A stretch of 64,000 bases of DNA, from contig NZ_BSVA01000001.1 of NCBI RefSeq assembly GCF_030161875.1, forward strand, positions 1 to 64,000, in the 5' to 3' direction. The stretch comes from Homoserinibacter gongjuensis. GTDB taxonomy: Bacteria; Actinomycetota; Actinomycetes; Actinomycetales; Microbacteriaceae. The notes below the pieces were generated by a model. The model saw only the letters and a program-made list of their open reading frames with translations. It was not told where the DNA came from and ran no database searches. Shown in pieces: positions 9,703 to 21,696 of this stretch (positions are counted from its first letter, which is position 1; each line of letters starts with the position of its first letter). Both the position numbers and the translations under genes were made by a program.

Positions 9703-11842
9703 ATGTCTCACGCCGCCCCGTCCCGCACTCGACGCACGCTGCGCATCCTCATCCCCGCGCTGCTCGTGCTGGTGTGGCTCACCGTCGCGGCGATCGGCGG
9801 ACCGTACTTCGGCAAGGTGAGCGAGGTCTCCTCCAACGACCCGACCGCCTACCTGCCGACAACCGCGGAGGCGACCCAGGTGCAGGAGCGCCTGTCGGAC
9901 TTCCTCGGCACGGATGCGATTCCCGCCGTCGTGCTCGTGCTCGGCAATGGCACGCTCAGCGACGCCCAGCTCCAGGAGCTGGAGGCGTGGCCAGACGAAC
10001 TCGCCGAGCTCGACGGGGTCGTCGGCGAGGTGAGTCCCGCGATCCCCTCCGAGGATGGCGTGGCCGTGCAGCTCTTCGTACCGATCGACTCGACGGCGAA
10101 CGTCGGGGAGACGATCGACGGACTGCGCGCCGACCTCGCCGAGCTCGCGCCGGCGGGCACCGAGGTGTATGTGACGGGACCCGCCGGGTTCACGGGCGAC
10201 CTCGTCTCGGCGTTCGCGGGCATCGACGGGATCCTGCTGCTCGTGGCGCTGCTCGCGGTCTTCGTGATCCTCGTGATCGTCTACCGCTCACCCCTGCTCC
10301 CCCTCATCGTGCTCTCGACGAGCCTCTTCGCGTTGTGCGCGGCGCTCCTGACGGTGTGGTGGATCGCCAAGGCGGGCGTCTTCCCACTCAGCGGGCAGAC
10401 GCAGGGCATCCTGTTCATCCTCGTGATCGGCGCGGCGACCGACTACTCGCTGCTCTACATCGCGCGGTATCGAGAAGCGCTGCGCCATCACGAGACGCGG
10501 GCGCAGGCGACGCGCGCCGCGGTCCGGGGATCCTCGAGCCGATCCTCGCCTCGGGGGGCACCGTGATCGCGGGCCTGCTCATGCTGCTCCTGAGCGAGCT
10601 CGAGTCGAACCGGGCACTCGGTCCGATCGCCTCGATCGGCATCGTGTTCGCCATCCTCGCGGCGCTCACGCTGCTTCCGGCCCTGCTCGCCCTCGTCGGC
10701 CGTGTGGCGTTCTGGCCGCTCATGCCGCGCTACGACACCGCCGACGTGAACGCCGACCCCACCCCCACCAGGGGCATCTGGGCGCGGGTGCCGCGCTTCG
10801 TCGAGCGCCGCGCGCGCCCCATCTGGATCATCTCGGTGCTCGCCCTGCTGCTCGCGAGCCTCGGCGTGCTGCAGCTCAAGGCCGACGGCGTGCCGCAGAG
10901 CGAGCTCGTGCTCGGCGGCTCGGAGGCGCGCACCGGTCAGCAGCTGCTGAGCGAGCACTTCCCGGGCGGCTCGGGCAGCCCCGTGTACGTGATCACCGAC
11001 GAGAGTCGGCTGCAGGAGGTGGCCGACCTCATCCTCGCCGACTCCCGTATCGAGTCGGTCGCCGTCTCGAGCGAGGACTCCCCCAGCGGCAGCGTGCCGG
11101 TGACGGATGACGGGGTGCAGCCGCTCTTCCCGGGTGCCCCGGCATCCGATCCGACGGTGAGCGACGGTGAGGTGCTGTTGCAGGGAACCCTCGCGGTGGC
11201 ACCCGACTCGGCCGAGGCCGAAGACACGGTGCGGGAGCTGCGCACGGCCGTCGGCGACGAGGCGCTCGTCGGCGGCACGACGGCCACCGCGGTCGACACC
11301 GAGGCGGCCTCGATCCGGGATCGCACGCTCATCATCCCGCTCGTGCTGCTCGTGATCCTCGTGATCCTCATGCTGCTGCTGCGGGCGATCGTCGCCCCGC
11401 TGCTGCTCGTCGGCACCGTCGTGCTGTCGTTCGCGGCGACGATGGGCGTCGCGGCGCTCGTGTTCAACCACGTGTTCCAGATGCCGGGAGCGGACCCCGC
11501 GGTGCCCTCTTCGGATTCGTGTTCCTCGTGGCGCTCGGCATCGACTACAACATCTTCCTCATGACGCGCGTGCGCGAGGAGGCCCTCAAGGTCGGCGCGC
11601 GCGCCGGCATGTCGCGCGGTCTCGGCATCACCGGCGGTGTCATCACCTCGGCGGGCGTCGTGCTCGCGACGACCTTCGCGGCGCTCTCGGTGATCCCGAT
11701 CCTGTTCCTGCTGCAGCTCGCCTTCATCGTGGCGTTCGGGGTGCTGCTCGACACGATCCTCGTGCGTTCGCTGCTCGTGCCGGCGCTCGGCCATGAGCTC
11801 GGCCGCGCGATGTGGTGGCCCGCACGCAAGATCCGCTCCTAG
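9703..11842 (+). CDS. MMPL-family RND transporter (CmpL-like)
   Basis: Large RND-type membrane protein, 713 residues after correction. It has the usual arrangement: one N-terminal helix, a periplasmic loop, five to six helices, and then the same again (second loop near residues 390-530). Signature stretches are GAATDYSLLYIARYREAL and GIDYNIFLMTRVREE. MMPL proteins export lipids and other hydrophobic molecules. In C. glutamicum an MMPL gene sits inside the crt operon, so a role in placing or exporting carotenoids or related lipids is a reasonable inference. Two one-base losses occur, at the G run 10526-10529 and the C run 11505-11507. An AGCGGAGA-like ribosome site precedes ATG 9703. Confidence 0.88.
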
Positions 11843-11852
11843 GGGGTCGCAC

Positions 11853-12287
11853 ATGAGGCTCTGGTCGCTGCACCCGCGGTTCCTCGATCGGCAGGGCCTC
11901 ACGGCGTGCTGGCGCGAGGCCCTGCTCGCCCAAGCCGTGCTCGCGGGCACGACGCGCGGCTACACGCGGCATCCGCAGCTCGAGCGGTTCCGCGAGCACC
12001 CCGATGCGCTCGGGCTGGTGGGTGCGTACCTCTCAGGCGTCGCGGATGAGGCGACCGCGCGCGGCTACCGCTTCGACCGCGACCGCATCCGGATGCCCGC
12101 GGATGCTGTGGGGCGCCTCGAGGTGACCGACGGGCAGCTGGCCCTCGAATGGCGCCATCTGCTCGCCAAGCTCGAGATGCGCAGCCCCGGACTCGCGGAA
12201 CGGGTGCAGCACGCGGAGCCCGCACCGCATCCGCTCTTCCGCGTCGTGCCGGGTCCCGTCGCTGCCTGGGAACGGGCCGGAGACTAG
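11853..12287 (+). CDS. Pyrimidine-dimer DNA glycosylase / endonuclease V family protein
   Basis: Protein of 144 residues beginning MRLWSLHPRFLDRQGL, followed by WREALLAQAVLAG and RGYTRHPQLERF. This is the pattern of the T4 endonuclease V family, which cuts UV-induced pyrimidine dimers by glycosylase and AP-lyase activity. The Glu in WREALL matches the position of the catalytic Glu of the phage enzyme in order, though I cannot align them here. It directly follows the carotenoid/MMPL genes with a 10-bp gap, so the operon would combine quenching pigment with UV repair. Its stop overlaps the stop of the converging TetR gene. Confidence 0.82.
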   Translation: MRLWSLHPRFLDRQGLTACWREALLAQAVLAGTTRGYTRHPQLERFREHPDALGLVGAYLSGVADEATARGYRFDRDRIRMPADAVGRLEVTDGQLALEWRHLLAKLEMRSPGLAERVQHAEPAPHPLFRVVPGPVAAWERAGD

Positions 12288-12893
12288 GGCGCCAGGAGGC
12301 GGCACAGGGAGTCGACGACCCCCGCCGGAACCGCTCCGTACAGGCGATGGTGCAACTCGACGCCCTCCACATGGGAGAACACGATGCCGGCGAGCTCGTC
12401 GACGCTGAGATCGCGGCGCACCATGCCGCGCGCATCGAGCGCGTTCACGAAACTGCGCAGTTCGGCGAGCCACGCGGGGTAGAGCGCGGCGAGTTGCGCG
12501 GGGTAGTCCCCTTGCCGTTGAGCGACTGCACGAATTCGACGATGAGCGCGAGCCAGAGCGCGGTGCCCCCGTCGGCGCGCATCGCGAGTACGCGCAGCGC
12601 CGCGCCGATGACCTCGGCGAGCGTCACGTGCGCCGGATCCTCGGCGACGGTCCACCAGTCGTCGCGGGCCTCTCGGCGGTGGCGCAGCACGGCGAGGAAG
12701 AAGTCCTCCTTGCCGGAGAAATGGAAATAGAACGCGCCGCGCGTCAGCTGTCGCGGACGATGTCTTCGACGGTCGTGGCCGCGTAGCCCTTGATCGGGAA
12801 GCGCTCCACCCCGAGCCGCAGCAGCTCCCGACGTGTCGCCTCCCGACGGAGGTCGAACTTGGTGGGAGCGTCACGGCCCCGCGCTGCGGTCAT
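12284..12893 (-). CDS. TetR-family transcriptional regulator
   Basis: Corrected protein of 203 residues. The N-terminal helix-turn-helix (about residues 15-60) reads RRELLRLGVERFPIKGYAAT and then TRGAFYFHFSGKEDFF, the standard TetR pattern. The C-terminal ligand domain is unassigned. Two one-base losses break the frame, near 12745-12748 in the recognition helix and at the C run 12509-12512. One added base at each restores a full-length protein. The gene converges on the UV-repair gene, with stop codons overlapping. Its target is unknown; no obvious operator was seen upstream. Confidence 0.8.
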
Positions 12894-12995
12894 GCCTCCA
12901 CTGTAGGCGCGAGCCGCGAGCTTTCGACGGACCCGATACTCGGCAGCCGGATGGGCGTGCGCACCTCTTCGGCGGTGATGCCTCGACTCACGAAA

Positions 12996-13071
12996 TGGTG
13001 GATCTGAGGGGACTCGAACCCCTGACCCCCTGCATGCCATGCAGGTGCGCTACCAGCTGCGCCACAGACCC
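12996..13071 (-). tRNA. tRNA-Ala (anticodon GGC), CCA encoded
   Basis: A complete cloverleaf of 76 nt reads on the minus strand. The acceptor stem GGGTCTG pairs with CAGATCC and contains the G3-U70 wobble pair that marks alanine tRNAs. The anticodon stem CCTGC/GCAGG closes the loop ATGGCAT, giving GGC. The T loop GGTTCGAGTCC is standard, and the genome encodes the 3' CCA. It lies between the TetR gene and rsfS. Confidence 0.97.
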
Positions 13072-13110
13072 GCGCTGACCTCCGTCGCCGGAGACAACTC
13101 GACAAGATTA

Positions 13111-13503
13111 CTACACTTCCGACGGCTCCACAGACGGCTGCGCGGGCGTCAGATCGATCGGGATGACCGGCGCGTCCTTCCAGAGTCGCTCGAGCGAGTA
13201 GTACTGACGGTCTTCCTGGTGGAAGACGTGCACGACGAGATCGCCGAAGTCGAGCAGCACCCAGCGGCCCTCGCTGCGCCCCTCGCGACGCAGCGGCTTC
13301 GCGCCCGCCTCGAGGAGCGCATCCTCGATGCCGCCCGCGATCGCGAGCACGTTGCGCTCGTTGTCGCCCGTCGCGAGCAGGAATGCGTCGGTCAGCGGCA
13401 GCGGCCCGGACACGTCGAGCGCGACGAGATCCTCGGCCTTCTTGTCGTCGGCAGCGCGCGCAGCGATGGCGACGAGTTCACGGGCACGGTCGGATGCGGT
13501 CAC
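13111..13503 (-). CDS. rsfS: Ribosomal silencing factor RsfS
   Basis: Protein of 130 residues of the RsfS/Iojap family, which binds ribosomal protein L14 and blocks subunit joining when nutrients are short. The family core is clear: AEDLVALDVSGPLPLTDAFL, then RREGRSEGRWVLLDFGDLVV and VFHQEDRQYYSLERLW. It is the last gene of the minus-strand group nadD-(Pro-rich protein)-rsfS, and linkage to nadD is typical for many bacteria. Confidence 0.95.
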   Translation of the reverse strand: MTASDRARELVAIAARAADDKKAEDLVALDVSGPLPLTDAFLLATGDNERNVLAIAGGIEDALLEAGAKPLRREGRSEGRWVLLDFGDLVVHVFHQEDRQYYSLERLWKDAPVIPIDLTPAQPSVEPSEV

Positions 13504-13560
13504 AGGCTCTTCCGGGTCAGGTTCAGGGGGTCGGCGTCTGGGGTGTCACGGTCACGAGTG

Positions 13561-15522
13561 TCAGTTCAGCACGCCCTGCGTGAGCGCCACCACGAGCAAC
13601 GTCACGACGACGACAGCCATTCCGGCGGCCGACACGATGAGCACGGTCAGCGCGCGGTTGCTGCGCTTGGGCTTGATGTTGCCGATGATCTCGCGCGAGG
13701 AGGTGTGCGTGCTGACGGCGCGCATCGCTCGGACGGGCTGCGAGTCGGTCGACACGACCTGCTGGTCGCCCGGGTCGAGCAGGTTGTCGAGATCCGACTC
13801 GTCCAGCTGGGCGGGCAGCGCACCGGTGGATGCGAGGCTCGCGGGCAGCGAGATCGTTCCGGTCACGATGACCTCGCCGTGCTGCGCACGGTGCCCATGA
13901 TGAGGTCCGAGTTGGGCACCTCGGGCAGCACGAGCGCGTTGGCGGTGGCCGAGCCCACACCCACGTCGCGCGTGAGCGACCCCGTGGGGGCTGCGCCTCG
14001 TCGTCGAGCTCCGCCTGCCGCGACCAGTGGTTGCGCGGGCGCTCACCGACGGGGGCTGCGACGTGCTCGCGGCCGCCTCGGGTTGCTGCGGGCGGGCGGC
14101 GCCCAGGACGGGTCGGGCGGAAGCGGAACCGAGGCGGGCGCGTCGGTGGCGGTCGGCGGCGCAGCGACGGGCGGAGGGCTCACCGGCTCGGGCGCGATGG
14201 GCTCGGGCGCGACGGGCTCGGAGGCGATCGGCTGGGCCGCGATGGGCTCGGCCGCGATCGGCTCAGGCGCGATCGGCTCGGCCGCGATGGGCCACTGCGG
14301 TGCCGGAGCATCCTGCGGGGCGTCCACGGGGGCGCCGAGAGCAGCGATGTGAAGTCGGTGGGGGCCGCGGGCTCCGGCGTCGCCACCTCGGGCGCGGGAA
14401 CGGGTGCGGCCGAGCCGGTCGCCTGTCCGCCGGGGGTCAGGCCGCCCCACGGCGGAAGCACGGGCTCGGACGGCTCGGGCGCCGCCGTGCCCCAGGCGGG
14501 CGGCGGGGGCGTCGCGGGAGCGGGAGGCGCGGTATGCGCCGCGTCGTCGGGCGGGGCGGCGGGAGCCGGACGCTCGAACACCGGCGGCTCGGGAGTCGGA
14601 TCGGAGACGACCGGCACGGCACCGCTCTGCGCACGGAAGAACGCTTCGAGGCTCGCCACGGCATCCGTCTCGGGCGCCTCCGGCTCGACGAGCGGTGGCG
14701 GCGTTGCGGGCGTCGCCTGGGCGGCGGGCGGCGCGGATGCGACGGGCGGAGCGGACGCGGCCTGCTGCGGCACGAACGGTGCGAGCCACGAGGGGGCCGC
14801 CTCGGGTGCCTGCTCGGCGAGAGGGGGCGCGGCGGCAGGGGGTGCGCCCGTCGGAGGCGCGGCAACTGGAGGTGCGGATGCTTGCGGGGGCACGGGTGTC
14901 ACGGGAGCCTGCGATGCCTGCTGCTCGCGCTCCTGCTGCTCGCGCAAGGCGCGCAGTTCGCGACGGCTCATCGTGCCCTCGGGGTGCGCCGTCACGGGCG
15001 GCGCCGACGCAACGGGCGGCGCCGACGCAACAGGCGGCGCGGACGCAGGGGCCGCGTACGCCGGCGACGCGGAGCCGAGCGGAGGCGAGACCACGGGCGG
15101 ACGGTACTCGGGAGGCGCCGAGGCAGCGGGCTCGGGGACGGGAGCCGAGGACGGCGTCTGGTCGGGCCTGTTCTGCGTGCGGTAGTCGAGATCGGCCGGC
15201 TCTGCGGCGGGGGCCACGGGTGACGCGCGGCGCGCCGACCCTCGGGGCTGAAGTCGCGGTAGCGGAAGCCCGCCTCGGCCTCCTGCGCGGTGGCGGGCGG
15301 CGTCGTCGGCTGTGCAACCGGCGTGTCGTAGTGCGGAAGCGGGGCGCGGCCCTGCGTGACGTAGTTCAGCGGCTCGGGGGCGGCATCCGGGGCCACGGGG
15401 GCGTTCGAGTCGCCGCTCGCCTGCTGATCGTGCGACGCGGCGGCCTCCGCGGCGCGCGCAGCCTCGGCTTCGCGCTCCCGGATCTCACGCCGGGAAAGCG
15501 GCTGATCCTGGTAGGTCGTCAT
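13561..15522 (-). CDS. Pro/Ala-rich tail-anchored protein of unknown function
   Basis: Corrected length is 655 residues. The N terminus carries a charged motif [19 protein letters not shown], repeated later as [16 protein letters not shown]. The middle ~400 residues are low-complexity Pro/Ala/Glu with tandem units such as [17 protein letters not shown] and [17 protein letters not shown]. The last ~140 residues are normal sequence ([17 protein letters not shown], later [12 protein letters not shown]) and end in one membrane helix, so the disordered part should face the cytoplasm. Six one-base losses (about 15230, 14330, 14080, 14046, 13985, 13877) all move the frame in the same direction, and the corrected length is an exact codon number. 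Its ATG overlaps the nadD stop. Function unknown. Confidence 0.7.
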
Positions 15523-16124
15523 GTCGTAGAACTCCGATAGAGGTGGTGCTTGGAGATGTACTGCACAACACCGTCGGGGACCAAGTACCACACCGGGTAA
15601 CCCCGGCCGACTCGCTCACGGCATTCCGTGGAGGAGATCGCCAGGGCGGGCACTTCGAGCGAGCTTACGCCAGCCTCCGGCAATCCGCGAACGTCCAGGG
15701 CATGTCCTGGGCGAGATACCGCCACAAAATGTGCCAATTCCCAGAGTTCTCCCACGTCCTTCCACTGCACGATCTGCGCCACGGCATCCGCGCCCGTGAT
15801 GAAGAACAACTCGGCGTCGGGACGTTGAGCCCGCAGGTCGCGCAGCGTGTCGATCGTGTAGGTGGGGCCGTCGCGGTCGATGTCGACCCGGCTGACGGTG
15901 AATCGCGGGTTGGATGCGGTGGCCACGACCGTCATCAGGTACCGGTGCTCGGCCTCGGTGACGTCGGCCTTCATCCACGGCTCACCGGTCGGCACGAAGA
16001 CGACCTCGTCGAGGTCGAAGGTCTGCTGCACCTCGCTCGCGGCCACGAGGTGGCCGTTGTGCACGGGGTCGAAGGTGCCACCCATCACCCCGATACGCGG
16101 TCGGCGGGCGGCTCCTTCGCTCAC
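15519..16124 (-). CDS. nadD: Nicotinate-nucleotide adenylyltransferase
   Basis: Transfers AMP to nicotinate mononucleotide in NAD synthesis. The nucleotidyltransferase motif [12 protein letters not shown] is near residues 13-24, and the C-terminal motif [10 protein letters not shown] fits the ISSTxxR signature. GTG at 16124 is taken as start because it gives a 201-residue protein of normal family length. In the sequence as written the frame is open far upstream through a small membrane protein and proA, giving an apparent 711-residue product, which I think is an assembly artefact. Its stop overlaps the next start (ATGA). Confidence 0.9.
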   Translation of the reverse strand: MSEGAARRPRIGVMGGTFDPVHNGHLVAASEVQQTFDLDEVVFVPTGEPWMKADVTEAEHRYLMTVVATASNPRFTVSRVDIDRDGPTYTIDTLRDLRAQRPDAELFFITGADAVAQIVQWKDVGELWELAHFVAVSRPGHALDVRGLPEAGVSSLEVPALAISSTECRERVGRGYPVWYLVPDGVVQYISKHHLYRSSTT

Positions 16125-16352
16125 AGGCGTGAGCCTGTGGGCCGCGCCGCTCGGTCCGTGGCTGACGTGGCCGTGGTCGTTCGGGTCCTGGTTGATGGTC
16201 TTGTCGCCGTGGCGGTTGGTGACGTCGCGGTAGCTGTAGGTCACGAAGGCGAGCACGAGGAAGATCGCAGCGGCGATCGCGGCGAACACCCACGGCGGCG
16301 CGACGAGGGGCGCGAGTTCTTCGTGGGTCTCAGCGAGGAGCGTGCTCAGCAT
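16121..16352 (-). CDS. Small single-pass membrane protein between proA and nadD
   Basis: Starts at ATG 16352 ([16 protein letters not shown]) and has one strong helix, [19 protein letters not shown], at residues ~24-42, followed by a His/Asp-rich hydrophilic tail. As written there is no stop before nadD. With two one-base losses in the tail it would end at TGA 16121-16123, overlapping the nadD GTG as GTGA, and would have 77 residues. A true in-frame fusion to NadD cannot be excluded. The exact 3' end is therefore uncertain. Function unknown. Confidence 0.55.
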
Positions 16353-16380
16353 GCCACCGAGTCTAGCCGGATACGGGGCC

Positions 16381-17654
16381 TCAGCCCTCACCTGGCCCTC
16401 GCCGCGCACGATCCATTTGGTGCTCGTGAGCTCGGGCAGTCCCATGGGGCCGCGCGCATGCAGCTTCTGCGTCGAGATGCCCACCTCGGCGCCGAAGCCG
16501 AACTCGCCGCCGTCGGTGAATCGGGTCGACGCGTTCACCATCACGACCGCCGAATCCACCTCGGCGAGGAACCGGTTGGCGGTCGCCATGTCGTTCGTGA
16601 CGATCGACTCGGTGTGGTGCGTCGAGTAGCGGCGAATGTGGTCGAGCGCGTCGTCGAGGTCGTCGACGACCTTGACGTTCAGATCGAGGCTCATGTGCTC
16701 GAGCGCCCAGTCCTCGTCGCTCGTCGGCAGCGCCTCGGGGTAGAGCTCGCGCGTGCGCTCGTCGCCGTGGATCGTGACGCCGTTCTCGGTGAGCGCCTTC
16801 AGCACGGGCGGCAGCAGCCGCTCGGCGGCATCCGTGTCGACCAGGAGCGTCTCGAGGGCGTTGCACACGCTCGGCCGCTGCACCTTCGAGTTGACGGCGA
16901 TCTCGGCCGCCATCTCGGCATCCGCGGTCCTGTCGAGGAAGACGTGCACGACGCCCGCGCCCGTCTCGATCACCGGCACCTTCGACTCGCGCACGACCGT
17001 GTCGATCAGCTGCGCGGAGCCGCGCGGGATGAGCACGTCGACGAAGCCACGCGCCTGCATGAGCTGCGTCGCACCCTCGCGACCGAACTCGTCGATCGTC
17101 TGCACGGCATCCGCGGGCAGCCCCACCGAGGCCAGCGCCTCCTGGATGAGCGCCACGAGCACGCGGTTGGTGTTCTCGGCCGCCGACCCGCCGCGCAGCA
17201 CGACGGCGTTGCCCGACTTGAGGGCGAGCGCGGCGATGTCGATCGTCACGTTGGGGCGGGCCTCGTAGATGGCGCCGACGACACCGAAGGGCACGCGCAC
17301 CTGGGTGAGCTGCAGACCGTTCGGCAGTGTCGACCCGCGCAGCACGGTGCCCACGGGGTCGGGGAGCGCGATGACCTCGCGCGTCGCGGCTGCGAGTCCG
17401 GCGAGCCGGTCGGGGTCGAGACGCAGGCGGTCCTGCAGACCCTGCGACATGCCGCTCTCGCGTCCGTTCGCGAGGTCGAGCTCGTTCGCGGGGAGGATGC
17501 GGTCGGCGGCGGTTCCGACCGCCTGGGCGATGGCTTCGAGTCCGGCGTTCTTCTGCGAGGTGGAGGCCTGCGCGAGCGCGATGGATGCCGTGCGCGCGGC
17601 GACGAGTTTGTCGTCGAGGCTGAGCTTCTCCGAGGGAGCGGTCGTGGCGGGCAT
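16381..17654 (-). CDS. proA: Gamma-glutamyl phosphate reductase
   Basis: NADPH-dependent reductase of the second step of proline synthesis. It has 424 residues after correction. The aldehyde-dehydrogenase-like catalytic cysteine is in [15 protein letters not shown], and [20 protein letters not shown] is typical of ProA. As written, the end [13 protein letters not shown] runs on without a stop. One extra G at the run 16385-16387 (C on the plus strand) gives GEGQVRG followed by TGA at 16381, a normal ProA end. It is separated from proB by a 316-bp repeat-bearing gap, so the two proline genes may not share a transcript. Confidence 0.93.
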
Positions 17655-17970
17655 GCGCCGAGTCTACCGAGGTCCCCGACGGGCGTCCGGGACGAGCCCG
17701 CCCTCCTCATCTGGGCCAAACGCTGTAGCGTCTGCCGGGGTGCGTCAGCAATAGCTGTCGCCGGGGGCCAAAGGGTGGCGCTCGACGGAACGGGCGCCGA
17801 CCGCGGCTGCAGCATCCACATCCACCCGCTGCCGCGCACGGCGCCGCCCTGCCAGGCACACGCGCTACACCTTTTGGTCAGGCGCGACCGTAATCACCGG
17901 CGCTCGGGGCCAAGCGCTACAGCGTTTGGCACAGGACGCCGAGGCGAGAGGGCGCGCGGCCGACTGGCGG
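17655..17970. repeat. proA-proB intergenic region with four copies of a ~17-bp motif
   Basis: No gene is visible here. The region carries GCCAAACGCTGTAGCG (17715-17730) and its exact inverse complement CGCTACAGCGTTTGGC (17915-17930), plus two diverged copies, GGCCAAAGGGTGGCGC (17766-17781) and GCGCTACACCTTTTGGTC (17862-17879). The first two copies point one way and the last two the other way. The last copy is nearly self-palindromic. They may be operator sites or small palindromic repeats. Confidence 0.7.
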
Positions 17971-20385
<2,415 letters not shown>

Positions 20386-20411
20386 AGATGAAAATCTCTG
20401 TCGCGCGGCGC

Positions 20412-20666
20412 CTACGCCGGGACGACGATGTTGACGACCTTACGGCCGCCCTTGGTGCCGAACTCCACGGCGCCCGCCTCGAGGGCGAACAGCGTGTCGT
20501 CGCCACCGCGCCCGACGTTGGCGCCGGGGTGGAAGTGGGTGCCGCGCTGGCGGACGATGATCTCGCCGGCCTTGACGACCTGGCCGCCGAAGCGCTTGAC
20601 GCCGAGGCGCTGCGCGTTCGAGTCGCGACCGTTACGGGTGGACGATGCGCCCTTCTTGTGTGCCAT
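20412..20666 (-). CDS. rpmA: 50S ribosomal protein L27
   Basis: Ribosomal protein L27 of 84 residues, near the peptidyl-transferase centre. The sequence [20 protein letters not shown] and the rest of the protein are canonical. The N terminus begins with the mature-type AHKKG and has no cleavable Firmicutes-type extension. It is co-transcribed with rplU 15 bp upstream. Confidence 0.97.
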   Translation of the reverse strand: MAHKKGASSTRNGRDSNAQRLGVKRFGGQVVKAGEIIVRQRGTHFHPGANVGRGGDDTLFALEAGAVEFGTKGGRKVVNIVVPA

Positions 20667-20681
20667 GTCTTCAGCCCCTGC

Positions 20682-20989
20682 TTACTTGATGCCGGTGATC
20701 TTGACGCGGGTGAGCTCGGAGCGGTGGCCCTGACGCTTCTTGTACCCGGTCTTGTTCTTGAACTTCTGGATGACGATCTTCTTGCCCCGCTCGTGGCCGA
20801 TGACCTCGGCGGTCACCTTGACCTTGGCCAGCGCCTTCTCGTCGTGCGTGATCGTGTCACCGTCGACGTAGAGAACGGGGTGAGCTCGATCTTGCCGCCC
20901 TGCTCGGCCTGGACGCGGTCGAGCACGACGACCGTGCCCACCTCGACCTTCTCCTGCCGACCACCGGCGCGCACAACTGCGTAAACCAC
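20682..20989 (-). CDS. rplU: 50S ribosomal protein L21
   Basis: Ribosomal protein L21, 102 residues after correction, starting at GTG 20989 ([18 protein letters not shown]) and ending [13 protein letters not shown] lies about 7 nt before the start. The frame is broken near 20874-20877 between KIELTP and LYVDGD; one extra base restores it and gives an exact codon number. A single-copy essential gene cannot truly be broken here, which makes this one of the best proofs that the frame breaks in this window are sequencing errors. Confidence 0.95.
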
Positions 20990-21097
20990 GGGATGTCCTT
21001 ACGTTGGAATGAAGTCTGCCGCTTCATCGGAGCCGCGAAGGCCCGGGAAGCGTGGGGTATCGAATGCGGGCGGGAAACCCACAGACACCAAGGATCA

Positions 21098-21126
21098 AGA
21101 ATAGCCGACGCGGAGGCATCCGGCAA
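21098..21126 (-). promoter_or_regulatory. Promoter of rplU-rpmA
   Basis: On the minus strand TTGCCG (21121-21126) and TATTCT (21098-21103) are separated by exactly 17 bp, a good sigma-70-type promoter. It would give a leader of about 100 nt before the rplU GTG, long enough for a ribosomal-protein autoregulatory structure, although I did not identify one. Confidence 0.7.
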
Positions 21127-21144
21127 ACACGGTGAGGGGTGTGC

Positions 21145-21633
21145 TCACAGGCGCGCGCCGCGGCGGATCACCCACTGCGCGAGCACCACGAGCATCACGA
21201 GCGGGGCGAGCATGACCACCGACGACACGATGCCCGCGAAGGGGGTGTACGGAAGCGCGCCAGCATCCGAGAAACGCACTCCGTAGACGACCACGGTGTA
21301 GACGAACCCGACGAGGGCGGCCAGCACGCACGCCGCTGCCGCTGCCACGAGGGCCTTCACGAGCACCATGACCACCCGATCCTCCACGCGCGCCGGCCAC
21401 AGCCAGAGCACGACGAGGATGCCGACCGCCTTGGGCACGATATCCACGAGCAACTGCGGTAGGGCGATCCCGAGCAAGAAGTCGCGGGACCCGGACCCGA
21501 ACGCGAAGGACTCGAGGAAGCTGACGAGCAGGTCGAGCACGAGAACGGCGGCGACGATGAGGGCGACCAGCAGAGCCGACCGGGCATCGCGGTCGACGCT
21601 CGTGCTGTGGGTTACCGGGGCGGTCTCAGTCAT
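21145..21633 (-). CDS. Hypothetical four-helix membrane protein
   Basis: Protein of 162 residues with a short hydrophilic N terminus (MTETAPVTHSTSVDRDARS) and about four membrane helices. ATG 21633 is chosen because the longer upstream reading lacks any hydrophobic or conserved character and would overlap the divergent DUF4031 gene. No family is recognised. It is in the same direction as rplU but upstream of the rplU promoter, so it is not part of that operon. The 63 bp to the divergent gene must hold both promoters; TATGAT is visible on the plus strand at about 21639. Confidence 0.65.
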   Translation of the reverse strand: MTETAPVTHSTSVDRDARSALLVALIVAAVLVLDLLVSFLESFAFGSGSRDFLLGIALPQLLVDIVPKAVGILVVLWLWPARVEDRVVMVLVKALVAAAAACVLAALVGFVYTVVVYGVRFSDAGALPYTPFAGIVSSVVMLAPLVMLVVLAQWVIRRGARL

Positions 21634-21696
21634 GCGGGCTCCTATGATCGCGAGAGCGTCTTCATGCGAGCCTACGCCGGAACGGAGGGAATCTCG

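Noticed and set aside
5741-11842. Decayed carotenoid cluster with crtB, crtI, crtEb and the MMPL gene as pseudogenes
   Set aside because: Every break is a one-base loss, mostly in a G/C run, with full conservation on both sides, and the same error type hits rplU, ileS and valS, so decay is not the explanation.
12904-13040. Longer TetR protein starting upstream, reading through the tRNA region
   Set aside because: The upstream codons overlap the tRNA-Ala gene and lack family character; ATG 12893 gives a normal TetR N terminus.
14180-14340. Possible CRISPR or tandem-repeat array in the Pro/Glu-rich stretch
   Set aside because: The periodicity follows codons for Pro-Ile-Ala/Glu units; there are no constant-length repeats with unique spacers.
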